Positions 9,513-18,059 of a stretch of DNA of 19,248 nucleotides are shown piece after piece. The position numbers and the translations under genes are program-made. The notes beneath the pieces were generated by a model. That model was given only the letters and a program-made list of their open reading frames with translations, was not told the origin of the DNA and did not search any database. The DNA lies in the NCBI GenBank assembly GCA_903885415.1, contig CAISIP010000239.1, positions 1-19,248 of the forward strand, written 5' to 3'. This stretch comes from an uncultured beta proteobacterium. Its GTDB lineage: Bacteria; Pseudomonadota; Gammaproteobacteria; Burkholderiales; Burkholderiaceae_C. The first letter of the stretch is position 1. Each line of letters opens with the position of its first letter.

Positions 9513-9953
9513 TCAGGCGATGCTGCGCATGGTACAGATCAGCTCGGCCTCGACCGCCAGTTGGTCGAGAACCATCGCGTGCGTCTTGAACTTGAAAATG
9601 CCCGACTTCATGCGTACCAGTTCGGCATGCAGCAGCAACTGGTCGCCCGGCTCGACCGGACGCTTGAAGCGCGCGCCATCGATGCCCGCGAAGTAGTAGA
9701 TGGTCTTGTCGTCGGGCGTCACGCCCAGCGTGTCAAAAGCCAGCAGCGCCGCCGTCTGCGCGAGCGCCTCGAGCATCAACACGCCCGGCATGACCGGACG
9801 ATGCGGGAAGTGGCCGTTGAAAAAAGGCTCGTTAATCGACACATTTTTCAAGGCCTGGATGCTCTTTCCCTTGTCCACCGACAGCACCCGGTCGACCAGC
9901 AAGAAGGGGTAGCGGTGCGGTAGTTGCTTGAGGATCTGGTGAATGTCCATCAT
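9513..9953 (-). CDS. fabZ: 3-hydroxyacyl-[ACP] dehydratase FabZ
   Basis: FabZ dehydrates 3-hydroxyacyl-ACP to trans-2-enoyl-ACP in fatty acid elongation. It draws on the same hydroxyacyl-ACP pool as LpxA and LpxD, which fits its place between their genes. The protein is 146 residues with a single hotdog fold. The active-site segment NEPFFNGHFPHRPVMPGVLMLEALAQ contains the catalytic pair H48 and E62, and the N-terminus MDIHQILKQLPHRYPFLLVDRV is canonical. There are two adjacent ATG codons, at 9953 and 9950. The first overlaps the lpxD stop as ATGA and the second as TGATG; the first is used here, and the difference is one residue. Translation is probably coupled to lpxD, because no good Shine-Dalgarno sequence is visible. 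Confidence 0.97.
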   Translation of the reverse strand: MMDIHQILKQLPHRYPFLLVDRVLSVDKGKSIQALKNVSINEPFFNGHFPHRPVMPGVLMLEALAQTAALLAFDTLGVTPDDKTIYYFAGIDGARFKRPVEPGDQLLLHAELVRMKSGIFKFKTHAMVLDQLAVEAELICTMRSIA

Positions 9954-10936
9954 GGCTTTGCAGGTGGTTGGCCCGGCTTTTCCAGCGCCTGCACCCGCTC
10001 GCGAAGTCGGTGCAGCCGCTTGAGTGTTGCAGCATTTTTTTCCCAACTGGCATTGTCGTCGATCGGAAAAATGCCGCTGTAATGGCCGGGCTTGTGGATC
10101 GAACGGGTGACGACCGATGCGGCAGAGATGTGAACCCGGTCGGCCAGCACCAGATGGCCCAGCACGACGGCGGCGCCGCCGATAGTGCAGTGCGCGCCGA
10201 TCGTCGCCGATCCCGCCACGCCGACGCAGGCGGCCATCGCGGTATGGCGCCCCACGCGCACGTTGTGGCCGATCTGTATCAGGTTGTCGAGCTTGACGCC
10301 GTCTTCGATGACCGTATCGGCCAGCGCGCCCCGATCGACACAGCTGTTGGCGCCGATTTCCACATCGTCGCCAATGCGCACCGCCCCGAGTTGCTCGATT
10401 TTTTCCCAATGGTCTGCGCCCGGCGCGAAACCAAAGCCGTCGGCGCCGATCACCACGCCGGCGTGCAGCAGGCAGCGCTCACCGATCACGCAGTCTGCGC
10501 CGACCGTCACGCGCGACTTAAGCACCGTTCCCGCGCCAATGCGCGCTCCGCGCTCGACAACGCACAGCGGACCGACCGTCGCCCGGGCGTCGACCCAGGC
10601 TAGTGCGTCGACCACTGCGCTGGGGTGAATGCCCGCGGGGACTGGCACACTGGTTTGGCGTTTCCACCACTGCGTGGCGCGTGCAAAAAATAGGTAGGGG
10701 TCGGGCGTGACGATACACGCGCCGCGCTGCAGCGCCTGCTGCTGGAGTTCGGGGCTGACAATGACGCAGGCGGCTTGGGACGCCTTGAGTTGCGCCAGGT
10801 AGCGCGGGTGGTGGATGAAGCTCAGCTCCTGCGCGCTGGCCGATTCCAGCGGGGCCAGACCGGCGATGCGCACTTGCGGGTCCCCGTGCAGTTCGCCGCC
10901 AAGCGACTGCACCAGGTCTGCCAGTGAAAGCGTCAC
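9950..10936 (-). CDS. lpxD: UDP-3-O-(3-hydroxyacyl)glucosamine N-acyltransferase
   Basis: LpxD adds the second 3-hydroxyacyl chain, at the 2-amino group of UDP-3-O-acylglucosamine, in lipid A synthesis. The product is 328 residues. The N-terminal uridine-binding domain (about 1-100) opens with LADLVQSLGGELHGDPQVRI. The central left-handed beta-helix (about 103-280) has many hexapeptide repeats such as IGAGTVLKSRVTVGADCVIG. The catalytic histidine is H224 in LIQIGHNVRVG (E. coli H239). GADGFGFAP at 164-172 and the GHYSGIFPIDDNASW end of the helix are typical. The C-terminus is a short helix ending in PGQPPAKP. The start is a GTG at 10936, 19 nt after the skp stop; it gives the family-like N-terminus MTLSLADLV, and no ATG competes. 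The stop overlaps fabZ. Confidence 0.96.
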   Translation of the reverse strand: MTLSLADLVQSLGGELHGDPQVRIAGLAPLESASAQELSFIHHPRYLAQLKASQAACVIVSPELQQQALQRGACIVTPDPYLFFARATQWWKRQTSVPVPAGIHPSAVVDALAWVDARATVGPLCVVERGARIGAGTVLKSRVTVGADCVIGERCLLHAGVVIGADGFGFAPGADHWEKIEQLGAVRIGDDVEIGANSCVDRGALADTVIEDGVKLDNLIQIGHNVRVGRHTAMAACVGVAGSATIGAHCTIGGAAVVLGHLVLADRVHISAASVVTRSIHKPGHYSGIFPIDDNASWEKNAATLKRLHRLRERVQALEKPGQPPAKP

Positions 10937-10955
10937 GCTGGCAGCACCGGATCGG

Positions 10956-11468
10956 CTACTTGGCTCCGGCGTTGAGCGCCTTGATCACCTTGTCGGTGAT
11001 GTCATGTTTGGGGTTGATGTAGACCGCATCCTGCAGCACCAGATCGTATTTTTCCGCCTCGGCGACCTGTTTGACGACCCGGTTGGCTCGCTCGAGCACC
11101 AACTGCAGCTCCTCGTTCTTGCGCGCATTGAGGTCTTCCTGGAATTCGCGGCGCTTGCGCTGGAAATCCCGGTCCTGGTCGACCAGCTGCTTCTGGCGCA
11201 GGCTGCGCTGCGATTCGCCCAGTGTGGGCGCCTCGCGCTCAAGCTTGTCGGACAGCCCTTTGAGCGTCGCGCCCAGATCGACCAGTTCCTTCTCGCGCTT
11301 GGAAAACTCCTGCTCAAGCTTGACCTGCGCCGCCTTGGCGGTCGTCGCCTCCTTGAAGATCCGGTCCGTATTGACGAAACCGACCCGGAACTCCTGCGCA
11401 TGGGCTTGGAGGGCGAACACCGACGCCAGCAAGGCGGCGGCTAGACATTGGCGAACAAGGTTCTTCAT
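10956..11468 (-). CDS. skp: Periplasmic OmpH/Skp-family chaperone
   Basis: Skp trimers hold unfolded outer-membrane proteins in the periplasm and carry them to the BAM complex. The 170-residue precursor has a signal peptide (MKNLVRQCLAAALLASVFAL..., likely cleaved after A24 in QAHA-QEF). FRVGFVNTDRIFKEA follows, typical of the family, then a long charged helical region (about 45-135, rich in K/E/R/Q, coiled-coil-like tentacles), and finally a return strand, YDLVLQDAVYINPKHDITDKVI. Its ATG shares one base with the bamA stop (TAATG), so translation is probably coupled to bamA. The position between bamA and lpxD is the conserved proteobacterial order. This gene is also annotated ompH in this group. 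Confidence 0.95.
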   Translation of the reverse strand: MKNLVRQCLAAALLASVFALQAHAQEFRVGFVNTDRIFKEATTAKAAQVKLEQEFSKREKELVDLGATLKGLSDKLEREAPTLGESQRSLRQKQLVDQDRDFQRKRREFQEDLNARKNEELQLVLERANRVVKQVAEAEKYDLVLQDAVYINPKHDITDKVIKALNAGAK

Positions 11469-13759
11469 TAGAAAGCAGTTCCGATCTGAAATTGGACACG
11501 CTGGATTTTATCGCCAGTAAACCGTCGGGTCGGAATGGCCAGCGCCAGCCGCAAAGGGCCGACGGGCGACACCCAGCTCACGCCGACGCCGGTCGACGCG
11601 CGCAGCAGCTTCAGATCGACCGAATCGGACTCGGCGTAGACGTTGCCGATGTCGGCAAATGCAAAAACGCGCAGCGTACGGTCGTTGCCCGCCCCGGGAA
11701 AAGGCGCCAGCAGTTCCAGGTTCCCGTTGAGCTTCTTGGTACCGCCCAGAAACACGCCCGATATGGCGTCTCGGGGGCCCAGGCTGCTCTGTTCAAAACC
11801 GCGCACCGATCCCAGACCGCCGCCATAAAAATTCTTAAACAGGGGAAAGGGACGGCCTGCCAAGCCGCGGCCAAGTCCCACATCGCCGTTCAACGCGAGC
11901 GTGAACTGCTTGTCCAGCGGAACATACTTTTGGTACTGGTAAACGCCACTGATGTATCGGACGTCGCCAGATAGCCCCCATTCAGCGTTGGCACGCTGGA
12001 AGACACCCTTGTTGGGCGCCAGGGCGCTATCACGCGAGTCGCGCGCCCAACCCACTGTCAGCGGCAGCGTGGCGCTGGTATAGCCAAACTGGCTGGCATA
12101 GATCATGTAAGAGGCGGGCAAACTGGTCCCGGGAACGATTTGGGTTTGTTCCACGCCAGCGCCGAAGAAGACCGTGTCGGTCTCGGTGAACGGAACGCCA
12201 AAGCGCAAGCTGGCGCCAGAAGTCACCAGTTTGTAGCTTGAGACATCGGTGTAGGGGCTCTGATTGCGGTGGTAAATGTCGATCGAGCGTGATACGCCGT
12301 CGGTCGTGAAATAAGGGTCGGTCGTACTCAGCACCAGGGTGCGGTTGGCGCTGCTGGTGTTGAGTTGCGCGCCCAGCGAGTTGCCTGATCCGAATGCATT
12401 GTCCTGCTTGATGCCCATGCTCAGGCCCAGTCCATCGGCGCTGGAATAGCCCGCGCCCAGGCTCAAACTGCCGCTGGGCTTTTCGGTCACGGTGACGGTC
12501 AACTCGATCTGGTCGGGAGAACCTGCAACGTCCTGGGTCTCGACGTTGACGTCCTTGAAAAATCCCAGCCGGTCGACGCGGTCGCGTGACAGCTTGATTT
12601 TGTCGGCGTCGTACCAGGACGACTCGAACTGCCTGAACTCGCGGCGCACCACCTCGTCGCGGGTTCGGCTATTGCCCGCCACATTGATACGACGGACGTA
12701 AACCCGCCGCGACGGGTCGGCCTGCAGCACCAGCGCCACCCGATTATTGACGCGGTCGACCTCGGGCCTGGCTTCGACCTGCGCAAAGGCGTAGCCAAAG
12801 TTGCCAAAGTAATCGCCGAAGGCCTTGGTAGTTTGAACCACCTCGTCGGCGTTGTAAGCCTGGCCCGGCTGAATTTTCACCAGTTCCTTGAACTGGTCTT
12901 CCTTGCCGAGGTAATTGCCCTCGAGCTTGACGCTCGCGACCACGAAACGATCGCCCTCGGTCAGGTTGATCACGATGTCGATGTCCTGCTTGTCGGGCGA
13001 AATCACGACCTGCGTCGAGTCGATCCGGAATTCCAGATAGCCGCGGCTCAGATAGTAGGAGCGCAGCGTCTCGAGGTCGGCATTGAGCTTGGATCGCGCA
13101 TACTGGTCCGACTTGGTGTACCAGCTCAGCCATCCCGCGCCGTCGAGGTCGAATTGTTTGCGAAGCGTCGACTCGCTGAACGCCTTGCTGCCGACGATGC
13201 GGATTTCCTTGATCCGGGCGCGCTCCCCCTCCGTGATGCTAAATGCCAGGTTGACACGGTTGCGCTCCACCGGCGTCACCGTCGTCACCACCTCGGCCGC
13301 ATACAGGCTGCGGTTGATGTACTGGCGCTTGAGTTCCTGCTCGGCGCGGTCGAGCAGCGCCCGATCAAAGGGCCGGCCATCGGCCAGACCGATGTCGCGC
13401 AAGGCCTTGAGCAGTGCGTCCTTCTCGAACTCCTTGGCGCCGCTGAATTCGACCTCGCCGACCGTGGGGCGCTCCTCCACCAACACCACCAGCACATCGC
13501 CGCTGACGTCGAGCCGGACATCCTTGAACAAGCCCAGGCCGAACAGCGCCTGAATCGCGGCGGCCCCTTTTTCGTCGTCATAGACGTCGCCTATGCGCAC
13601 CGGCAGCGACGCGAAGACGGTTCCGGCCTCCACGCGCTGCAAACCCTCGATACGAATGTCGCGAACGGTGAAGGGAGCCGCAGCCCAGGCCACCCCGGCA
13701 AGCAGGCCCAGACCCAGGGCGATCGCGCGCAGCCAGCAGCTATATCTTTTAAATTGCAT
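11468..13759 (-). CDS. bamA: Outer membrane protein assembly factor BamA
   Basis: BamA is the essential Omp85-family core of the BAM complex that folds beta-barrel proteins into the outer membrane. The precursor is 763 residues. A signal peptide ends near AWA-AAP (residue 26-27). Five POTRA domains occupy about 28-425, starting with FTVRDIRIEGLQRVEAGTVF. The 16-strand barrel fills the rest. The conserved VRGF motif of loop 6 is at 652-655 (GSVRGFEQSSLGPRD), and the protein ends in phenylalanine (QFQIGTAF), as expected of a barrel recognition signal. The ATG at 13759 is preceded by an A-rich stretch (AAGCAAAAA) rather than a Shine-Dalgarno sequence. The 49-nt gap from rseP contains a 7-T tract right after the rseP stop and a TATAAG hexamer, but no convincing promoter. 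Confidence 0.98.
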   Translation of the reverse strand: MQFKRYSCWLRAIALGLGLLAGVAWAAAPFTVRDIRIEGLQRVEAGTVFASLPVRIGDVYDDEKGAAAIQALFGLGLFKDVRLDVSGDVLVVLVEERPTVGEVEFSGAKEFEKDALLKALRDIGLADGRPFDRALLDRAEQELKRQYINRSLYAAEVVTTVTPVERNRVNLAFSITEGERARIKEIRIVGSKAFSESTLRKQFDLDGAGWLSWYTKSDQYARSKLNADLETLRSYYLSRGYLEFRIDSTQVVISPDKQDIDIVINLTEGDRFVVASVKLEGNYLGKEDQFKELVKIQPGQAYNADEVVQTTKAFGDYFGNFGYAFAQVEARPEVDRVNNRVALVLQADPSRRVYVRRINVAGNSRTRDEVVRREFRQFESSWYDADKIKLSRDRVDRLGFFKDVNVETQDVAGSPDQIELTVTVTEKPSGSLSLGAGYSSADGLGLSMGIKQDNAFGSGNSLGAQLNTSSANRTLVLSTTDPYFTTDGVSRSIDIYHRNQSPYTDVSSYKLVTSGASLRFGVPFTETDTVFFGAGVEQTQIVPGTSLPASYMIYASQFGYTSATLPLTVGWARDSRDSALAPNKGVFQRANAEWGLSGDVRYISGVYQYQKYVPLDKQFTLALNGDVGLGRGLAGRPFPLFKNFYGGGLGSVRGFEQSSLGPRDAISGVFLGGTKKLNGNLELLAPFPGAGNDRTLRVFAFADIGNVYAESDSVDLKLLRASTGVGVSWVSPVGPLRLALAIPTRRFTGDKIQRVQFQIGTAF

Positions 13760-13808
13760 TTTTTGCTTATAAGAGTCGGTCGGCGAAGGCGGTCCGACGC
13801 TAAAAAAA

Positions 13809-15173
13809 CTAACCGATAAGGCGGACCAGATCGTTGTAAAGGGCCACGGCCATCATCAAGGCCAGAACCGCAATCCCGGCACGTTGGAGCCGCTCCAGCC
13901 AGACTTCGCCAATGCGTTTTCCTGTCGCCGCCTCCCAAAGATAATACATCAGGTGTCCGCCATCGAGGACCGGCAGCGGAAGCAGGTTCAGCACGCCCAG
14001 GCTCACACTGATCAGCGCGAGGAAAAGAAGATACTGGGTGAGGCCCTGGCTGGCCGACTTTCCGGCGTAGTCGGCTATCGTCAGCGGCCCGCTGAGGTTC
14101 TTGAGCGAGGCCTCGCCCAAGGCCATGCTGCCGATCATGCGCAGCGTCAGCGCGGCGACCTCCCAGGTACGCTGCACGCCGGCGGACAAACCCTCGACCA
14201 GTCCATAACGCACCGTCACCAGCTCCGCAGGTGCTCCGATGTAGGCGCCGATCCTTCCCACCCACTGCTCGCCCTCCTGCACCGCCGCGGGCCGCACCTC
14301 GATCTCCATCTGGCGCCCTTCGCGCTGCACCAGCCAAGGCGCCGCCAGCCCCTGTCCGTCGCGCACCGATGCGCGTATCAGCGCGCGCAACTGCGTGCCG
14401 TCGACGACCGCGGCAGCCCCCACCTTCAGCACCAGATCGCCGGCGCGCAAGCCGGCCGCCGCCGCAGCGGCATCCGGAAGTACGGCGCCCACCACCGGTC
14501 GCGTCATCGGCGCCAGAATGCCGACGCTGCGCAAGGCCTGCGCATCATCCTGCGGTAGCGGGATGTGTCCCAGACGCAGCACGACTTCGCGGGTTGCGGC
14601 ACCAGACCCGTCGGCCAGAACCAGCCGTACATCGCTGCGCTGCAAGGCCGCGCGCGCGAGCAGCCAGCGGAGCTCGTCAAAGGACCGCAAGGCCTGCACC
14701 TCGTCGCCATCCAGGCCGCCCGCCAGCACCGTCTCGCCGCCGCTGAGTCCCGCGCGCTGCGCCACAGAGCCCTGCAAAGGGCTCGCCAGCACCGCGCGGG
14801 GCTGTTCGACACCGCTCCAGTTGACGACGCAATACAGGGCGGCGGCCAGCAGCAGGTTGATCAGCGGACCGGCTGCGACGATCGCGGCGCGCGACGCCAG
14901 CGGCTGGTTGTTGAACGCCAGATGTCGCTGGTCGGCGGGGACGGGGCCTTCGCGCTCGTCGAGCATCTTCACATAGCCACCCAGCGGAAATGCGCCGATG
15001 ACAAACTCGGTCGACGATCCGCGCGGTTGCCAGCGCACCAGCGTTGCGCCAAAGCCGACCGAAAATCGCAGCACCCGCACGCCGCAGGCGACGGCTACCC
15101 GGTAGTGGCCGTACTCATGCACGGCGATCAGGACGCCCAGCGCAACGACAAATGCGAGCAGCGTCAGCAGCAT
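13809..15173 (-). CDS. rseP: RIP metalloprotease RseP (site-2 protease)
   Basis: RseP is an inner-membrane zinc protease that cleaves transmembrane segments, classically the anti-sigma factor RseA in the sigma-E envelope stress response, and remnant signal peptides. The product is 454 residues, like E. coli RseP. The zinc site HEYGH is at residues 19-23 in the first membrane helix. The second metal ligand D404 lies in NLLPLPVLDGGHLMYY near the C-terminus. Between them are periplasmic PDZ repeats: ASPLQGSVAQRAGLSGGETV in the first and VLPDAAAAAAGLRAGDLVLKVG in the second. Hydrophobic helices lie near 1-20, 95-115, 375-400 and 428-450. The ATG at 15173 lies 15 nt after the dxr stop. The rseP-bamA adjacency fits a shared role in outer-membrane homeostasis; rseA/rpoE is not in view. 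Confidence 0.97.
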   Translation of the reverse strand: MLLTLLAFVVALGVLIAVHEYGHYRVAVACGVRVLRFSVGFGATLVRWQPRGSSTEFVIGAFPLGGYVKMLDEREGPVPADQRHLAFNNQPLASRAAIVAAGPLINLLLAAALYCVVNWSGVEQPRAVLASPLQGSVAQRAGLSGGETVLAGGLDGDEVQALRSFDELRWLLARAALQRSDVRLVLADGSGAATREVVLRLGHIPLPQDDAQALRSVGILAPMTRPVVGAVLPDAAAAAAGLRAGDLVLKVGAAAVVDGTQLRALIRASVRDGQGLAAPWLVQREGRQMEIEVRPAAVQEGEQWVGRIGAYIGAPAELVTVRYGLVEGLSAGVQRTWEVAALTLRMIGSMALGEASLKNLSGPLTIADYAGKSASQGLTQYLLFLALISVSLGVLNLLPLPVLDGGHLMYYLWEAATGKRIGEVWLERLQRAGIAVLALMMAVALYNDLVRLIG

Positions 15174-15188
15174 GTCATCTGGCCCGTA

Positions 15189-16385
15189 TCAGGCTGACCA
15201 GGCCTGGGCCAGGCGCGCAGCGGCGCCGCGCGCCTCGGCGTCGAGCGCCAGCAGGTCATCGATCGAACGCACCGCACCCGGTTGCACGCTGGACAGGGTG
15301 TGCGCGTTGAGCGAATAGATCTGGTCAAAGCGGATGCGCCGATCCAGAAATGCGGCAACCGCCACTTCGTTGGAAGCGTTCAATACGGCTGTCGAACCCA
15401 CCGGCCCAGCAAGCACCTGCCAGGCCAGCTGCAGACCCGGGAAGCGCGCCCGATGCGGTACAGAATCGATCGCTTCAAAGCTCATTGCAGCCATGTCCTG
15501 AAAGTTCAGCGCCGACGCTCCCGACGCGATGCGCTCGGGCCATGACAGGCCGTAGGCGATCGGCACCCGCATGTCGGCTGTTCCGAGCTGCGCGACGATC
15601 GAATGGTCGTGGTACTGGACCATCGAATGGATCACGCTTTGCGGATGGATCACCACCTCGATCTGCGCGGGCTGCACGCCAAACAGCAGGCGCGCCTCGA
15701 TGACCTCGAGCGCCTTGTTCATCATGGTCGCCGAATCGACCGAAATCTTGCGCCCCATGGACCAGTTCGGGTGCGCGCATGCCTGCTCGGGTGTGACCTC
15801 GCGCAGCGTTTGCGGGTCGCGCGTGCGAAACGGCCCGCCCGAGGCGGTCAGTATCAGTTTGTTGATTTGATGCGGCCATTGCGCAGGGTCGGCCGGCAGC
15901 GACTGGAAGATCGCCGAATGCTCGCTGTCGATCGGCAGCAGCTGCGCGCCACCTTGCGCCACCGCGTCAAGGAAAACCTGGCCCCCCACGACCAGCGCCT
16001 CCTTGTTGGCCAGCAGCAGCCGCTTGCCCGCGCGCGCCGCGCGCAGGCACGGCAGCAGCCCGGCGGCGCCAACGATCGCCGCCATCACGATGTCGGCGCG
16101 CTCGTCGGCCGCCACCTGCGCGATGGCGTCGGACCCTGACAGCACCCGGGTTTGCAGGCCATTGCTGCGGCAGCGCTGTTCGAGATCGCGCGCATGCCCG
16201 GGGCTGGCCATCACCGCGAAGGCCGGCTTGAAGCGCTGGCACTGCGCGAACATCTGCTCGACCCGGGTAGACGCGGTGAGCGCAAAAACCTCGAATCGGC
16301 CGGGGTGGCGCTCAATGACTTCGAGCGTGTTCACCCCCACCGATCCGGTGGAGCCGAGCACCACGACGCGCTGCACCGGCTTCAT
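15189..16385 (-). CDS. dxr: 1-deoxy-D-xylulose 5-phosphate reductoisomerase
   Basis: Dxr (IspC) converts DXP to 2-C-methyl-D-erythritol 4-phosphate with NADPH, the committed step of the MEP pathway that supplies isoprenoid units to the UppS reaction encoded nearby. The 398 residues begin with the NADPH-binding motif LGSTGSVGVNTLEVI (10-24). Metal ligands are D153 and E155 in PIDSEHSAIFQ and E230 in the DSATMMNKALEVIEARLLF segment, matching D150, E152 and E231 of E. coli. LTASGGPFR (179-187), SMGRKISVD (209-217) and HPQSVIHSMVQY (247-258) are also conserved. The ATG at 16385 overlaps the cdsA stop (ATGA). It is the target family of fosmidomycin, and no active-site change is apparent. Confidence 0.98.
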   Translation of the reverse strand: MKPVQRVVVLGSTGSVGVNTLEVIERHPGRFEVFALTASTRVEQMFAQCQRFKPAFAVMASPGHARDLEQRCRSNGLQTRVLSGSDAIAQVAADERADIVMAAIVGAAGLLPCLRAARAGKRLLLANKEALVVGGQVFLDAVAQGGAQLLPIDSEHSAIFQSLPADPAQWPHQINKLILTASGGPFRTRDPQTLREVTPEQACAHPNWSMGRKISVDSATMMNKALEVIEARLLFGVQPAQIEVVIHPQSVIHSMVQYHDHSIVAQLGTADMRVPIAYGLSWPERIASGASALNFQDMAAMSFEAIDSVPHRARFPGLQLAWQVLAGPVGSTAVLNASNEVAVAAFLDRRIRFDQIYSLNAHTLSSVQPGAVRSIDDLLALDAEARGAAARLAQAWSA

Positions 16386-17242
16386 GGCGATTGCTCGAAC
16401 AGCCCGTAAAGAAACATGGCCAGCGGCAGCGTCGGCAGCAAGGCGTCAAGCCGGTCGAGCACGCCGCCATGACCGGGCAGCAATTGGCTGCTGTCCTTGA
16501 CTGCGGCGGCGCGCTTGACCAGCGACTCCACCAAATCGCCCACCACGCTCATGGCGGTCAGCCAAAGGAGCGCCGGCAGCCATAGCCACGGGCCGGCTTC
16601 GAAAAGCCGCGTGTACAGGCTGGGCGACTGCCGCGGCCATCCGGTTTCAACCTGGGCCCAGGCCCAGGCCAGCGCGACGACGCCGATCACCGCGCCCGCC
16701 ACGCCTTCCCAGCTCTTTCCCGGGCTGATCGTCGGCGCCAGCCTACGCTTGAACCAGCGGCCGCCCCAGGCCCGGCCCGTGAAGTAGGCGCATATGTCGG
16801 CCGCCCACACCAGCACCAGCACCGACAGCAAGAAGTGGATGCCGACTGCCCGCGCCTGCGCGACCGCCAGCCAGGCCAGCAGCAGGACCAGCAAGCCCGC
16901 CGCCAGGCGCATCGGCCGCGCCCGCGATCGCCATGATGCGGCGCCCGCGCGCAGCAGCCACGCGCCGCCGGCGAGCCATAGCAAGGCAGCCCCGGCCCAC
17001 AGCCCGGGCAGCCGCTGTTCGGGCCAACCTACCCTCCAGGCGAGCGCGCAAGCGATTGCGCAGGCGGCGCCGCTGAGCAGCGCCGGCAGGCCCGGGTAGC
17101 CGTTGAGTCGCGACCATTCCCAGGCGCCAGCGGCTATGAAAACCAGCGCGACGGCATACAAGGGGGCATGTGCCTCGCTAAACAGCGCCGGCAACAGCAG
17201 CAGCAGCAGGACGACGGCGGTGGCGACGCGTTGCCAGAGCAT
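16382..17242 (-). CDS. cdsA: Phosphatidate cytidylyltransferase (CDP-diacylglycerol synthase)
   Basis: CdsA is a polytopic inner-membrane enzyme that makes CDP-diacylglycerol from CTP and phosphatidate, the branch point for all phospholipids. The 286-residue protein has about eight hydrophobic helices starting at residue 6. The CDP-alcohol-type signature SLVKRAAAVKDSSQLLPGHG plus GVLDRLD (about 240-266) is complete, including the K249-D250 pair, the HGG turn and the two terminal aspartates. ADICAYFTGRAWGG and the SPGKSWEG segment earlier in the chain are also typical. The ATG at 17242 lies 9 nt after the uppS stop, and the TGA overlaps the dxr ATG, which places it firmly within the operon. 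Confidence 0.97.
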   Translation of the reverse strand: MLWQRVATAVVLLLLLLPALFSEAHAPLYAVALVFIAAGAWEWSRLNGYPGLPALLSGAACAIACALAWRVGWPEQRLPGLWAGAALLWLAGGAWLLRAGAASWRSRARPMRLAAGLLVLLLAWLAVAQARAVGIHFLLSVLVLVWAADICAYFTGRAWGGRWFKRRLAPTISPGKSWEGVAGAVIGVVALAWAWAQVETGWPRQSPSLYTRLFEAGPWLWLPALLWLTAMSVVGDLVESLVKRAAAVKDSSQLLPGHGGVLDRLDALLPTLPLAMFLYGLFEQSP

Positions 17243-17251
17243 CTGCTGCGC

Positions 17252-17983
17252 TCAGACTACCGGTTGGCCATGCAACGCCGGCGCAAGCTGCTCGGATATT
17301 TTCCCAAAGCGCCGTTCACGCCGGGCGAAGGCGCACAGCGCGAGATCGAGCGCCTCGTCGTCAAAATCGGGCCACAGCCGATCGCTGAAAACCAGTTCGG
17401 CATAGGCCGCCTGCCAGAGCAGGAAGTTGCTGATGCGCTGCTCGCCGCCGGTGCGAATGATCAAGTCCGGGTCAGGCACTTTTCCCATCTGCATCGCAGC
17501 GCCAAGGCTGGACTCGGTGATGGCCTGCCCCTGCGCCACCAACCGGTTCGCAGCCTGTACCAAGTCCCAGCGACCGCCGTAGTTGAAGCAGACATTGAGC
17601 AGCAAACCGGCATTGGACAGGGTCGCTGCCTCGGCCTGCTCCAGCCCGGCGCGCAAGGCCAGGGACAGCCCGTCACGCTCGCCGACGAAGCACAGCCGCA
17701 CGCCATCGGCAGCGAGTTGAGGCACTTCCCGCGCCAGCGCCATCACCAGCAAATCCATCAGACTCGATACCTCGTCGCGCGGCCGGTTCCAGTTCTCGGA
17801 AGAAAAGGCAAACACCGTCAGCACCGCAACGCCACGCGAGGCGCAGGCCTTTACGCAGCGGCGCAACGCGTCCACGCCGGCCTTGTGCCCGGCAAAACGG
17901 GGCAGGAAGCGCTGCTTGGCCCAGCGGCCATTGCCATCCATGACGATGGCGATATGGCACGGAACCCGGGGCACATCGTTCAT
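17252..17983 (-). CDS. uppS: Undecaprenyl diphosphate synthase (cis-prenyltransferase)
   Basis: UppS adds eight isopentenyl units in cis configuration to farnesyl diphosphate, giving the C55 carrier for peptidoglycan and O-antigen. From the ATG at 17983 the protein is 243 residues. The N-terminal active site is HIAIVMDGNGRWAK, with catalytic D16 (E. coli D26). FSSENWNRP at 60-68 and the diphosphate-binding RTGGEQRISNFLLWQ at 177-191 are intact, as is WPDFDD. A TTG 36 nt upstream (18019) would add a poorly conserved histidine- and proline-rich dodecapeptide, and no good Shine-Dalgarno sequence distinguishes the two; the ATG is preferred because the conserved core begins just after it. The gene follows frr by 76 nt and is 9 nt before cdsA. 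Confidence 0.94.
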   Translation of the reverse strand: MNDVPRVPCHIAIVMDGNGRWAKQRFLPRFAGHKAGVDALRRCVKACASRGVAVLTVFAFSSENWNRPRDEVSSLMDLLVMALAREVPQLAADGVRLCFVGERDGLSLALRAGLEQAEAATLSNAGLLLNVCFNYGGRWDLVQAANRLVAQGQAITESSLGAAMQMGKVPDPDLIIRTGGEQRISNFLLWQAAYAELVFSDRLWPDFDDEALDLALCAFARRERRFGKISEQLAPALHGQPVV

Positions 17984-18059
17984 CCGGAGCGGCTGCGGCG
18001 AGTGGTGTTGGGCATGCAAGCCTGCAAGTCAGTCCGGATAGCGGCTTCGGCTCTTGGCC

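Noticed and set aside
13760..13808. Terminator or promoter between rseP and bamA
   Set aside because: The T7 tract directly follows the rseP stop, with no good stem before it. The TATAAG hexamer has no -35 partner at proper spacing, and the GTCGG/CCGAC inverted repeat is short with a large loop.
12833..13819. Plus-strand open frame of 328 codons antisense to bamA
   Set aside because: No domain or plausible initiation signal; bamA on the other strand is complete and conserved.
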